Below are positions 39,000 through 46,946 of a stretch of 64,000 nt of DNA, in pieces. The stretch lies in NCBI GenBank assembly GCA_963818685.1, contig CAWFTJ010000001.1, forward strand, positions 558,001 to 622,000, read 5' to 3'. Below the pieces are notes generated by a model. The model was given only the letters and a program-made list of their open reading frames with translations, did not search any database and had not been told where the DNA came from. The position numbers and the translations under genes are program-made. This stretch comes from CAJCJE01 sp963818685 (GTDB taxonomy: Bacteria > Actinomycetota > Actinomycetes > Mycobacteriales > Pseudonocardiaceae). Position 1 is the first letter of the stretch. Each line of letters begins with the position of its first letter.

Positions 39000-39202
39000 G
39001 CCTCGTCGTCACCCTCCCGGCCCTTGCTCATCGCACGCTCGGTCAGGTAGAGGGCGGGCGTGAGCAGCAGGCAGGAGATCCCGCCCCAGACCAGCATTCT
39101 CGGCAGGCCGAACCAGAGCTCGCTGGTGTTGACGAACGGCAGGAACGGCATGAGCACCAGTGCCAGCGCGGGCAGCACCGGAATGAGGTGATACGGGCGC
39201 AT
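38996..39202 (-). CDS. DUF3311 small membrane partner of the symporter
   Basis: A 68-residue protein with two helices (LIPVLPALALVLMPFLPFVN and MLVWGGISCLLLTPALYLTE) and a charged tail. It matches DUF3311, whose members are encoded just before SSS transporters and are thought to be auxiliary subunits. GGAGGG lies 3 nt from the ATG and its stop overlaps the symporter ATG. Confidence 0.85.
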   Translation of the reverse strand: MRPYHLIPVLPALALVLMPFLPFVNTSELWFGLPRMLVWGGISCLLLTPALYLTERAMSKGREGDDEA

Positions 39203-39222
39203 CGGCCCTCCTGGGAGTGGGT

Positions 39223-40419
39223 TTACCTGGCGAGACGGCGGATCGCGAGTTCTGCGAGCAGCGCGGCGCCGTCCGGTACGACCGAGTCGTCGAACACCGC
39301 GAGCGGGGAATGGTTGCTCGGCGCGACATCCGGATCGTCCGCGTCGCTGGCGCCGAGGAACAGGAACGCACCCGGCACGTTGTTCAGCACGAACGAGAAG
39401 TCCTCGGACGGCGACTCAGGAGTGGCCTCGTGCTGGTAGTTCTCCTCGCCGAACACCTCGCGCACGGTGTCCGCGACGAACTGAGCCTCGGTCGCGTCGT
39501 TCACGGTCACCGGGTACTCGGCCTCGTGCCTGATCTCCGCCCGCACGCCGTGCGCCGCGGCGACACCGGTCAACACCTCGTCGCACAGCCGCAGGACCAG
39601 CGCCCGGTTCTCCGGCGAGTAGCTGCGAATGGTGGCCTCGAACCTGACCGCGTCCGGGATGATGTTGCGCTTGGTGCCGCCCCTGATCAGGCCGACCGTG
39701 ATCAGCACCGGATCGAAGATGCTGAACCGCCTTGTCACCATGGTCTGCAACGCGGTCACCATCTCGCAGGCCGCCGGCACCGGGTCGCGGGTGAGATACG
39801 GCTTGGCGCCGTGGCCGCCCCTGCCGATCACGTCGACGTACAGACCGTCCGAAGCGGACATCAGCGGACCTGGCCGGCAGGCGAACCGGCCGGCGGGCAG
39901 CCGGTAGGACAGCACGTGCAGCCCGTACGCGGCGTCGGCCTTGCGACCGGCCGCGGTGAGGATGCCCTCCTCGATCATCTTCTCCGCGCCGTGCGCACCC
40001 TCCTCGCCCGGCTGGAACATGAACACGACGTCGCCGGGCAGTTCCTCGCGTCGCGCGCAGAGCAGCCGGGCCGCGCCAACCAGGCCGGCGGTGTGCAGGT
40101 CGTGGCCGCAGGCGTGCATGGCGTTCTCGTGCTGGGAGGCGTAGGGCAGGCCGGTCTGTTCCACGATCGGCAGCGCGTCCATGTCGCCACGCAGCAGCAC
40201 AACAGGGCCGTCCGGCCGGTTGCCGCGCAGCACGGCGGTGATCGAGCTGAGCCCTTCGCCCGTGCTCACCTCCAGCGGCAAGCCGTCCAGGGCGGCGAGC
40301 ACGGTTTCCTGGGTGCGTGGCAGGTTGAGGCCGATCTCCGGGATGCGGTGCAGTTCGCGGCGCAGCGCGCGCAGCTCGTCGCCCATCGCCTTCGCGTCCG
40401 TGCGCAGGTCCGAACTCAT
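39223..40419 (-). CDS. M20D amidohydrolase (hippurate hydrolase/IAA-amino acid hydrolase-like)
   Basis: A 398-residue metal-dependent amidase of the M20D family, which cleaves N-acyl amino acids or conjugates. Metal and catalytic residues appear in VLLRGDMDALPI, NAMHACGHDLHTAGLVGAAR, FMFQPGEEGAHGAEKMI, GRGGHGAKP and SEDFSFVLNNVPGAFLFLG. ATG 40419 is taken as the start of homology. It sits 20 bp upstream of the DUF3311/symporter pair, so uptake and hydrolysis are likely linked. Confidence 0.9.
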   Translation of the reverse strand: MSSDLRTDAKAMGDELRALRRELHRIPEIGLNLPRTQETVLAALDGLPLEVSTGEGLSSITAVLRGNRPDGPVVLLRGDMDALPIVEQTGLPYASQHENAMHACGHDLHTAGLVGAARLLCARREELPGDVVFMFQPGEEGAHGAEKMIEEGILTAAGRKADAAYGLHVLSYRLPAGRFACRPGPLMSASDGLYVDVIGRGGHGAKPYLTRDPVPAACEMVTALQTMVTRRFSIFDPVLITVGLIRGGTKRNIIPDAVRFEATIRSYSPENRALVLRLCDEVLTGVAAAHGVRAEIRHEAEYPVTVNDATEAQFVADTVREVFGEENYQHEATPESPSEDFSFVLNNVPGAFLFLGASDADDPDVAPSNHSPLAVFDDSVVPDGAALLAELAIRRLAR

Positions 40420-40457
40420 CGGACCGCCCCCTCTCACGTTCGGTGGTGATCCGGACC

Positions 40458-41183
40458 TTATTCGTCGTCCAGCTCCGGCAGCACCACCGGAGCGGGGAAA
40501 CCCATCGGCGGCGTCGGCGGTTCCTCGCGCCCGGGTTCGACCGGTCGCACCGCGCCAACGACCGGCCTGCCGAACAACACGGCGGCCAGGCCGGCCATGG
40601 CGAGCACCACCGTGAACACCAGCAGCCAGAAGCCCGGCCCGATCACCGTCCTGACCGGACTCGGCGGGCCGCCGAGGCGATTCATATCCGCCTGGTCGGC
40701 CAGGAACGCGGCGAGCATGGCGAAACAGCCGACCAGCAGCGCGGTCGAGCCGATTGCCGCACCCGCGACGTAGCGCCGTGCCGGCAGCCACAACGCGGTC
40801 ACACCCGACACCGCGAGCAGCAGCGCGACGAACACCAGGGGAACCCCCCACATCGGCGTGTCGCCGACGATCGCGTTGATCAGCTCTTGGATGGGGTCGG
40901 CTAGGCCCGCCTGCTGGACCAGACCCCAGACGTTGACCACGAAGTCGTTGTCCATGTTGTTCGGCCCGAGCGAAACGCGGTCCACACTGACCCGGTAGAG
41001 CGGCAGCGCCAGCGCGATCACCAGCGCGAGCGTCGCGAACAGCAGCAGCACCCCGCCGACCATGCGCAGTCTCGGCGGCTCGGTCGCCGCCGCGAGTTCG
41101 CCGGGCACCGGCTCGGCGTCGTCCGGGTCGGACAGGTCGTGCATGGGCACGATCGGCTGCTCGTCCTGGGTCACGGCATCCAT
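40458..41183 (-). CDS. membrane protein of unknown function
   Basis: A 241-residue protein: acidic N-terminal 38 residues, four hydrophobic helices (about 43-62, 113-131, 137-158, 178-200) and a Pro/Glu-rich tail. The stretch between helices 1 and 2 (about 50 residues) is likely extracytoplasmic. No family recognised. It is the first gene before the amidohydrolase with a 38-bp gap and may be part of that operon. Confidence 0.7.
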   Translation of the reverse strand: MDAVTQDEQPIVPMHDLSDPDDAEPVPGELAAATEPPRLRMVGGVLLLFATLALVIALALPLYRVSVDRVSLGPNNMDNDFVVNVWGLVQQAGLADPIQELINAIVGDTPMWGVPLVFVALLLAVSGVTALWLPARRYVAGAAIGSTALLVGCFAMLAAFLADQADMNRLGGPPSPVRTVIGPGFWLLVFTVVLAMAGLAAVLFGRPVVGAVRPVEPGREEPPTPPMGFPAPVVLPELDDE

Positions 41184-41213
41184 CGTGTCATGGCCGAGCG
41201 ATAGCCTGCGGCC

Positions 41214-42092
41214 ATGCCGACCGACGCGAAGCGGCTCGCGGTCATGTTCGACCGCGAGCGGCCCACCACCGAACTCGCCGGATTCGCCCGCGAACTCGAC
41301 GCCGCCGGCGTCGACGACCTATGGGTGGTTGAGGACCTGACCTGGGCCGGGTCGATCGCCACCTCGGCGACCGCGCTCGCGCTGACCGAGCGGCTGCGGG
41401 TCGGCATCGGCGTCGTCCCCGCGCCGTTCCGCAACCCGGCGCTGCTGGCCATGGAACTGGCCGCGCTCGCCGAGCTGCACCCGAACCGGCTGGTCGCGGG
41501 CATCGGCCACGGCGTGCCGAGCTGGATGGCGCAGGTCGGTGCGAAGGTGGCCTCGCCGCTGACGCTGATGGCGGAGACCGTGCTGGCCACCCGGCGCCTG
41601 CTGGCCGGCGAGACGGTCACCACCGAGGGCCGCTATGTGCGGATGTCCGACGTCAAGCTGGTGCACCGGCCCGAGGTGCCGCCGAAGCTGGTGACCGGCG
41701 TCGTCAGGCCGAAGTCGCTGCGGCTGTCCGGCCGGGTCGCGGACGGCACCGTGCTTGCCGAGGGCATCGGCCCGGACGGCATCCGCGACTCACTCGCGCA
41801 CATCGCGGAGGGTCGTGCCGAGCGGTCCGACGACGCGGGACACGAGCTGATCGTGTTCGTCGACCTCGTGGTCGACGGCGACGCCGATTTCCTGGCGCGG
41901 GTCCGCGCCGAGCGGGCCGGCATGTACGACATGGCGCCCGAACAGGTGACGGTGGCAGCCGGGTCCCCGGCCGAGGTGGCCGCGACGGTGGCGCAGTTGT
42001 GGGCGGCCGGCACGGACACCGTGGTACTCCGCCCGCGCGGTAGCGACCCGAGCGGTGACGTGGCCAAGGTGCTCAGCGCGCTCGGCCGCTGA
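41214..42092 (+). CDS. LLM class F420-dependent oxidoreductase
   Basis: A 292-residue luciferase-like TIM-barrel protein. VDDLWVVEDLTWAGSIATSA, LRVGIGVVPAPFRNPALLAM and ELHPNRLVAGIGHGVPSWMA match actinobacterial F420-dependent members. TAGCCT at 41202-41207 lies 6 nt before the ATG, which suggests a leaderless mRNA. The 3' end is one copy of a direct repeat shared with the region after 43694. Substrate unknown. Confidence 0.87.
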   Translation: MPTDAKRLAVMFDRERPTTELAGFARELDAAGVDDLWVVEDLTWAGSIATSATALALTERLRVGIGVVPAPFRNPALLAMELAALAELHPNRLVAGIGHGVPSWMAQVGAKVASPLTLMAETVLATRRLLAGETVTTEGRYVRMSDVKLVHRPEVPPKLVTGVVRPKSLRLSGRVADGTVLAEGIGPDGIRDSLAHIAEGRAERSDDAGHELIVFVDLVVDGDADFLARVRAERAGMYDMAPEQVTVAAGSPAEVAATVAQLWAAGTDTVVLRPRGSDPSGDVAKVLSALGR

Positions 42093-42145
42093 CCGTGCCG
42101 CTCATGACTTGACCGTGCACTCGCCTCGCGCAGCTTGGTCTCGGC
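42081..42145 (+). repeat. direct repeat copy 1 (csoR 3'-end remnant)
   Basis: The first 33 bases match 43694-43726 with two changes and, after a 13-base deletion, the last 26 match 43746-43771 exactly. The sequence is the 3' end of csoR duplicated after the oxidoreductase gene. Confidence 0.85.
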
Positions 42146-42179
42146 CGACTTCGCCTCGCCCGCCTGAACCGGAGGATGC

Positions 42180-42737
42180 TCAGGCGCCAGCCGGAAAGTG
42201 CGACACCACAGCCGGCGCCACGTCCTTCACCAAAATGCAGCTCTGGTCCAGGCTAGCGCTCGAAACAACGTCGATATCGATCCGCGACGTGCTGGTGATC
42301 GCCAGCGCGACGGTGCAGGTTTGTCCCACGTTGTACCGCAGGAGCTTGCCCTGGTACTTCCCGACCGAGTAATCCGAAACGGTACCGACTGACGTGTTGA
42401 GCTGGTCCAGGCCAGCGGTGTCGTAGATCGCGGTCTGGATCACGTAGCCATCTGGAGTCGTCGCACCATCATCGAGCCTGCTCCAGCGACACGCCCGCGC
42501 CCCCGGCGCATTGGAGATCTTGCCAGGTTGCAAATGGTTGCTGGTCATCTCGGCCGAGGTGATCAGCGAACACGGATCGACAGAAGCCAACGGGTCAGCA
42601 CCAGCCGTGCTGGACGGAGAGGCAGTCGTCGAACTTGCCGCCGTCGGGCTGCCCGGTCGCTGAGACGAGCAGGCGCTCAGGCAGACGATCGCAACGACGA
42701 GCAGCGGCAGGGCGAGGGTGCGATGAGTCACGACCAT
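42180..42737 (-). CDS. DUF3558 lipoprotein
   Basis: A 185-residue lipoprotein with lipobox LSAC, a Ser/Thr/Ala linker (about 25-48) and the DUF3558 start DPLASVDPCSLITSAEMTSN. Other family features are GARACRWSRL and TCTVALAITSTSRIDIDV; the paired cysteines likely form disulfides. DUF3558 genes frequently accompany ESX-type substrates in Pseudonocardiaceae, and one precedes it here by 12 bp. The pair lies between two copies of the csoR 3' end. Confidence 0.85.
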   Translation of the reverse strand: MVVTHRTLALPLLVVAIVCLSACSSQRPGSPTAASSTTASPSSTAGADPLASVDPCSLITSAEMTSNHLQPGKISNAPGARACRWSRLDDGATTPDGYVIQTAIYDTAGLDQLNTSVGTVSDYSVGKYQGKLLRYNVGQTCTVALAITSTSRIDIDVVSSASLDQSCILVKDVAPAVVSHFPAGA

Positions 42738-42749
42738 CCTTGCGGTTGG

Positions 42750-43292
42750 CTAGGCGTTGAAGTGCTGTGTGCCGCTGGTGTTCGGCGGCGCGGTCGGAGC
42801 CGAGTTGCCCGGAGCCGACGAGTGGCCGCTGTCCAGCTTGCTCAGAATATCGGCCACCTGCTCATTGGTTTCCTGGTAGTTCCTGCTCGCCTGGACATAC
42901 GCGTCGTGCATCTGTTCCAGCGTGGCACGCAAGCTCTGGACCGCCTGGACCATGCCCTGCGGGTCGGTGGCCACGTTCTGGGTATAGGTCGCGACGACCT
43001 GCGCGCCCTGCAGAGTCCCCAGCTTGGGCGCCTGGCTGATATTGTCCAAGTCGTCGGTCATTCCGTCGATCGTGTCCATTGCTGACCGACAGGCCGCCGC
43101 GAGGGTGGCTGCGGCTTGTGGGTCGAGGGTGAACCCCTTGCCGGCTGCGGCGAGCAGGTTACCGGCGCTGCCGTCCATCTGCGCGGCCTGACCACCGGTG
43201 CCCTGCGCGACCGCCGCCTTGTCGCGAGCCTCGACCAGGGATGCCTCTTCGGCTGTGATATCGGCTGCGCCACCATCATCAGGCGTGAACAC
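42750..43292 (-). CDS. ESX/type VII secretion-associated helical protein
   Basis: A 180-residue mostly helical protein without a signal peptide. Residues about 40-130 (GFTLDPQAAATLAAACRSAM ... MVQAVQSLRATLEQMHDAYV) have the alternating helical pattern of WXG100/EspC-like ESX substrates, followed by QASRNYQETNEQVADIL, a YxxxD/E-like export signal, and a Ser/Pro/Thr-rich disordered tail. GTG 43292 is chosen (GGGGAG about 10 nt upstream); the WxG motif itself is absent. A 14-bp hairpin abuts its ribosome site. Confidence 0.7.
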   Translation of the reverse strand: MFTPDDGGAADITAEEASLVEARDKAAVAQGTGGQAAQMDGSAGNLLAAAGKGFTLDPQAAATLAAACRSAMDTIDGMTDDLDNISQAPKLGTLQGAQVVATYTQNVATDPQGMVQAVQSLRATLEQMHDAYVQASRNYQETNEQVADILSKLDSGHSSAPGNSAPTAPPNTSGTQHFNA

Positions 43293-43693
43293 GTAACTCA
43301 AACTCCCCGTCTCGGATTGCGACCTCCGCAATCCGAGACGATACCGGGGCAGCAGAATGCCGGATGCCGGTTTGCGCGAACAAGGTGCGCATGGCGCTAC
43401 CGGTCACCAAGATGGCCGACCTTTTGCCCAGGTCACCGCACCACGGACACGGTCAGTAATCGAGCCCCGGTCGCGCATAACCCGTTTGGATGACGCCGAA
43501 AAGAGCGTTGCGGGTTTCCGTAAGCGCAACCCTTGGATGGTCGCGGTGAATCGCGGAATTCAGGAACTGGGCGGGCTCGGCGTAGCTATCTCATTCAGCG
43601 CCGCAGGACGCCGTATATCTCGCGAAGGGTCTGCGTCCTCGTCACGCGCGGCGCACGACGAGAGCCGAGCAACCGGTTCTGCCCGCGTTCGAC
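43293..43693. other. 401-bp gene-free 5' region of the ESX-type gene
   Basis: Apart from the 14-bp hairpin and the right repeat boundary this stretch holds no convincing gene; frames on both strands are short and lack start signals. GTTGCG and CGCAAC around 43508-43530 can form a minor dyad. A promoter for the minus-strand pair should lie here but cannot be fixed. Confidence 0.5.
43308..43340 (-). promoter_or_regulatory. 14-bp perfect hairpin at the ribosome site
   Basis: CGTCTCGGATTGCG (43308-43321) pairs perfectly with CGCAATCCGAGACG (43327-43340). On the minus strand the 5-nt loop is GAGGT, and the stem touches the GGGGAG before the ESX-type gene. It may be an operator dyad or an RNA switch. 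Confidence 0.65.
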
Positions 43694-43771
43694 CTCGGCC
43701 GCTGAGCGTGCCGCTCAGGACTTGACAAGGCGGGCGATGGCCTCGCTCGCCTCGCGCAGCTTGGTCTCGGC
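43694..43771 (+). repeat. direct repeat copy 2 (intact csoR 3' end)
   Basis: Begins CTCGGCCGCTGAGCGTGC and runs into the csoR coding region. Together with 42081-42145 it flanks the ESX/DUF3558 pair. Confidence 0.85.
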
Positions 43772-43996
43772 GATCTCGCCGCCCTCGGCGGCCGCCTCGC
43801 TCACGCAGTGGTTGAGGTGCTGGTCGATCAGGCCGAGCGAGACCGCCTGCAGCGCCTTGGTCGCAGCGGCGATCTGGGTGAGGATGTCGATGCAGTACTC
43901 GTCGTTCTCGATCATGCGCTGTAGGCCGCGCACCTGGCCCTCGATGCGCCGCAGTCGCCGCAGGTAGCCCGCCTTGTCCTCGCTGTAGCCCCACAT
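43715..43996 (-). CDS. csoR: CsoR-family copper-sensing repressor
   Basis: A 93-residue all-helical metal sensor. The Cu(I) ligands of CsoR are all present: Cys35 (NDEYCIDILTQ), His60 and Cys64 (IDQHLNHCVSEA), matching the C-H-C pattern. The start is MWGYSEDKAGYLRRLRRIEG, with GGAGG 4 nt upstream. The 3' end is duplicated at 42081. No copper ATPase or chaperone gene is next to it; the electron-transfer operon ends 40 bp upstream on the same strand and the multicopper oxidase is 42 kb away. Confidence 0.9.
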   Translation of the reverse strand: MWGYSEDKAGYLRRLRRIEGQVRGLQRMIENDEYCIDILTQIAAATKALQAVSLGLIDQHLNHCVSEAAAEGGEIAETKLREASEAIARLVKS

Positions 43997-44036
43997 GCGT
44001 CCTCCACGCCCCATCCGAGCAGCCAACTCCTGGCCA

Positions 44037-44261
44037 TCATACGGGAGGGGGGTACTGCCGGGCGGCACGCAGGCGCAGGGCCAGGGTGGGGCAGGCCGCG
44101 ACCGCGGTGCGGCCCTCCGCGAGCAGCCGGCCGGGCACGGTGTCACCATGCACGATCGGATAGCCCCATTCGTCCAGGTCGACCAGTTCGGGCAGGAGTT
44201 CCGCGCACAGGCCGTGCGCGTGGCAGGCGATCGGATCGACGGTGAGTCGCTGTTCGGCCAT
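44037..44261 (-). CDS. ferredoxin, [3Fe-4S]/[4Fe-4S] single cluster
   Basis: A 74-residue ferredoxin. Ligands are seen in ACHAHGLCAELLPE (Cys-x5-Cys) and AACPTLAL (Cys-Pro), the three-cysteine pattern typical of [3Fe-4S] ferredoxins. It is the last gene of the electron-transfer operon and its ATG overlaps the stop of the NuoF-like gene. It could accept electrons from the NuoF-like subunit or the cytochrome. Confidence 0.88.
   Translation of the reverse strand: MAEQRLTVDPIACHAHGLCAELLPELVDLDEWGYPIVHGDTVPGRLLAEGRTAVAACPTLALRLRAARQYPPPV
44039..44055 (-). promoter_or_regulatory. possible CsoR box
   Basis: GTACCCCCCTCCCGTAT on the minus strand, 42 nt before csoR, has the C-tract flanked by GTA/GTAT seen in CsoR operators, but only one half is well formed. 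It overlaps the ferredoxin 3' end. Confidence 0.35.
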
Positions 44262-45493
44262 CACGACCATCCTGTCTCGGGAAAGCGCGGCCTCGGCGCG
44301 AACCAGGGCCGCTCGGCCGCGAACACGCATGGCCTGCCCATGGCGTGCGCGTGCACGTCGCGTTCGAACACGTGCAGGGCGCTCACGGCCAGTCGCACCG
44401 CACCGTCCGGGTGGCCGCACGCGCCGCGACCGGGGATCACGCCGAGCCTGCCGCGCAACCGGTGCACCGTCGGCGCCTCGACCCGACCCGTTGCCAGCTG
44501 GGCGAAATCCCGCGCGATCGCGGGCAGGCCGAACATGCACGGCCCACACTGGCGCGCGGACTCGTCGGCCAGGTAGCGCAGGATCGACGCGGTCTCGGCG
44601 ATGCCGCAGGCACGCGCCGGCAGGGCGAGCAGCAGGCCGAGTCCGCGAAAGTCGTTGTGGCCCAACGAGAAACCCGATGCGGCCGGCAACGGGAGCCAGC
44701 GACCACCATAGCCACCGGCCAGCACGGCTTGCAGCGGTTGGGTTTCTCCGCCAGCTGCCGTGAACACCGCGCCGACCGTGCTGTCCAACGGGATCTCGTG
44801 CACCCCTGGCACGCGCACCGCGCCGCCGACCGTGACCAGCCTGCCGCCGAGCGTGTGGCCGCGCGCGAGCAGCGCGATGTCGGCCAGCGTCTCCACGTTG
44901 TCGACCAGTGTCGGCCGACCGCGCACGCCGCGTTCGGCCGGGCGGGGCGGTTTCGTTGTCGGCTTGGCAAGACCGGTGTTGACGAAGTTCACCAGCGCGG
45001 ACTCCTCGCTGGCCACGAACCGACCCGGCACCTCCACGATCCGGGTTGGCACGGGGTCGCCGTGCCGCTGCGCGAGCGCGGCGGCGACGCTCGCCGCCAG
45101 CGGATCGGCGCGGTGCACGCACAACAGCACCTCAACGGCACCGACCGCGCGGGCGGCGAGTTGGGCGCCGTCGAACACCAGGTGCGGGGCGACGGACAGC
45201 AGCGCGTGGTCCTTCTCGCTGGCCGGCTCGGCCTCGCAGCCGTTGGCGATGACGACACCCCGACGCCTGCCGACCGCGACCGCGCGCAACTTGATCGCGG
45301 TCGGGAAGCCGGCACCGCCCCGACCGCGCAGCCCGGCCTCGGCGATCCGGTCGATCAGGGCCGGGCCGGACTCGCCAAGCGGCAGCGGGCCGTAACGGTC
45401 GAGGTGTTCCGCGAAATCGGCGGGGCGGCCGGTGCGCCGCCAGCCGGCGAGCAGCCGGGCGGCGCCCGGCTCGGTGCGCTCGCTGCTGGTCAT
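44261..45493 (-). CDS. NuoF-like NADH-binding (51 kDa) flavoprotein
   Basis: A 410-residue relative of the complex I 51-kDa subunit. NADH site: LRGRGGAGFPTAIKL; FMN site: NGCEAEPASEKD; then GRPTLVDNVETLADIALLAR and the SLBB-like middle. The Fe-S region reads ESARQCGPCMFG ... GRGACGHPDGA, so one of the usual four cluster cysteines is missing (normally ESCGxCxPC). It may oxidise NADH and pass electrons to the neighbouring ferredoxin. Starts overlap stops on both sides of the gene. Confidence 0.85.
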   Translation of the reverse strand: MTSSERTEPGAARLLAGWRRTGRPADFAEHLDRYGPLPLGESGPALIDRIAEAGLRGRGGAGFPTAIKLRAVAVGRRRGVVIANGCEAEPASEKDHALLSVAPHLVFDGAQLAARAVGAVEVLLCVHRADPLAASVAAALAQRHGDPVPTRIVEVPGRFVASEESALVNFVNTGLAKPTTKPPRPAERGVRGRPTLVDNVETLADIALLARGHTLGGRLVTVGGAVRVPGVHEIPLDSTVGAVFTAAGGETQPLQAVLAGGYGGRWLPLPAASGFSLGHNDFRGLGLLLALPARACGIAETASILRYLADESARQCGPCMFGLPAIARDFAQLATGRVEAPTVHRLRGRLGVIPGRGACGHPDGAVRLAVSALHVFERDVHAHAMGRPCVFAAERPWFAPRPRFPETGWS

Positions 45494-46041
45494 CGGGCGC
45501 GCGCCTGCGTGTCCTGGTGCGTCGTGCCGAGCCGCCACCACAGGGCGAGCAGCACGGCGAGCGCGCACCCGATGTCGCAGCCGAGTACCCAGGCGACGTG
45601 GTCGTCGGTGACGCCGGTGCCGATGCCGTGGATCAGCGCGATCGGCCAGACCGCATAGCCGAGCCAATGAATTCCGCGCCACAGGCGGTAGTTGATCCTG
45701 GGCCGCAGCAGGCTGGTGATCAGCACGGCGAGCATGAGGTCGCAGGAGAGCGTGCCGAGCCCGAGCCAGAACGAGCGGTAGCTCGACACGAACGGCAGCA
45801 CCGCGTCGAGCCAGCGGATACCCGCGTACGGGTCGACGATCGAGCTGACGATGTGGATCACCAGGAAGACCAGGGACAGCAGGGCGACGTTGCGGTGGAT
45901 GGCCGAGATCGCGAACCTCGGCCAGCGTTGGCTGGTCAACCGGCCGCTGTTCAGCATGCCGAGCACGCGGGCGCCGGTGAGCAGCAGCAGCGCCACGACG
46001 CCGGTGCCCCGGCTGAGGTACCAGAGGGCCTGCGTGTTCAT
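45490..46041 (-). CDS. ferric-reductase-like transmembrane cytochrome
   Basis: A 183-residue protein with six hydrophobic segments and four helix-borne histidines in two pairs (AIHRNVA and VIHIVSS; GIHWLGY and LIHGIGT), the bis-haem arrangement of the ferric reductase/MsrQ-like family. It should carry electrons across the membrane. It overlaps the ApbE gene upstream and the NuoF-like gene downstream by four bases each. Confidence 0.85.
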   Translation of the reverse strand: MNTQALWYLSRGTGVVALLLLTGARVLGMLNSGRLTSQRWPRFAISAIHRNVALLSLVFLVIHIVSSIVDPYAGIRWLDAVLPFVSSYRSFWLGLGTLSCDLMLAVLITSLLRPRINYRLWRGIHWLGYAVWPIALIHGIGTGVTDDHVAWVLGCDIGCALAVLLALWWRLGTTHQDTQARAR

Positions 46042-46946
46042 GCCGTACCGACCAGATCCGCCGGCCAGCCGGCCACCGTGTGCACCGCGCCGTCGATGTC
46101 GACGAGCCGGGCGGGCAGGCCGCGCTCGGCCAGCCAGGACGGGGCGAGGTCCCCGAGCACGATGGCCGCTGTGCTCGCGGTGTTGGCGTCAACGCAACTG
46201 GCCGCGGCGACGCTGGCCGTGCGCCAGGGGGTCGTCGGCAGGTCGCCGGTGCGCGGGTCGACGATGTGGTGCAGGTCGCGACCGGCCCGGCGCCAGCGGC
46301 GCACGGTGGTGCTTGAGGTGGCGAGGCCGCCGTCGACGATGGTGACCATGGCGTCCGGGTCGGTGGCCGCGGTGCGGTGGTCGTCGCCGACGCCGATCCG
46401 CCAACCGCCCTCCGGCGCGATGCCGTGCGTTGCCACGTCGCCGCCGAGGCTGACCAGCACGCCGCAGCCGAGCGCGGTGCCGATCCGCTCGGCGGCCCGG
46501 TCCGCGACCAGCGCCTTGGCGGTCGCGCCGAGGTCGAGGTGGACGCCGTGCGGCAGCAGCACCTCGCACCGGTCGACGTCCAACGCGATCCGCCACCAGC
46601 CGGGCGCAGGCCGGGTGCTGATCGGTCCATCGGTCAATTGACTGAAGTCGCGGTCGTAGCCGAGGCCGCTGACCGCGTCGGCAACGGTCGGATCGACGAT
46701 GCCGTCGGTCAGCCGGGCCGCGCGCAGGGCGACCGCGACGGCCTCGGTGAGCAGCGGACTGATCGACACGGCGCGGCCCGCTGGCAGTCGCGACAGTTCC
46801 GAATCGGCGCGGAAGCGGCTCGCGGCCAGGTCGATCGCGGCCAGGTCCTCGGCCAGCAGGCGCATGCCCTCGTCGAGCGCGGCGGGCTCAGCGACGACGA
46901 GCAGCGCGGTGGTGCTGAGCGCGGTCATGGCCGCGGCGGCGGTCAT
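46038..46946 (-). CDS. apbE: FAD:protein FMN transferase ApbE
   Basis: A 302-residue ApbE enzyme that attaches FMN covalently to a Thr/Ser of target flavoproteins. Family features: FRADSELSRLP, DGIVDPTVADAVSGLGYDRD, HLDLGATAKALVADRA, VSLGGDVATHG and HHIVDPRTGDLP with ATTSSTTVRRW-like GLATSSTTVRRW. No signal peptide is evident. The operon encodes no recognisable FMN-binding-domain acceptor, so the flavinylated target is either elsewhere or atypical. Confidence 0.9.
   Translation of the reverse strand: MTAAAAMTALSTTALLVVAEPAALDEGMRLLAEDLAAIDLAASRFRADSELSRLPAGRAVSISPLLTEAVAVALRAARLTDGIVDPTVADAVSGLGYDRDFSQLTDGPISTRPAPGWWRIALDVDRCEVLLPHGVHLDLGATAKALVADRAAERIGTALGCGVLVSLGGDVATHGIAPEGGWRIGVGDDHRTAATDPDAMVTIVDGGLATSSTTVRRWRRAGRDLHHIVDPRTGDLPTTPWRTASVAAASCVDANTASTAAIVLGDLAPSWLAERGLPARLVDIDGAVHTVAGWPADLVGTA

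Noticed and set aside
43357..43725. Short plus-strand genes in the gap before csoR
   Set aside because: Frames have no start signal, no recognisable domain, and overlap the csoR 3' end repeat.
42081..43771. Transposon or integron origin for the repeat-flanked module
   Set aside because: The repeats are csoR coding sequence, there are no terminal inverted repeats and no transposase, so only a duplication/insertion of unknown mechanism is claimed.
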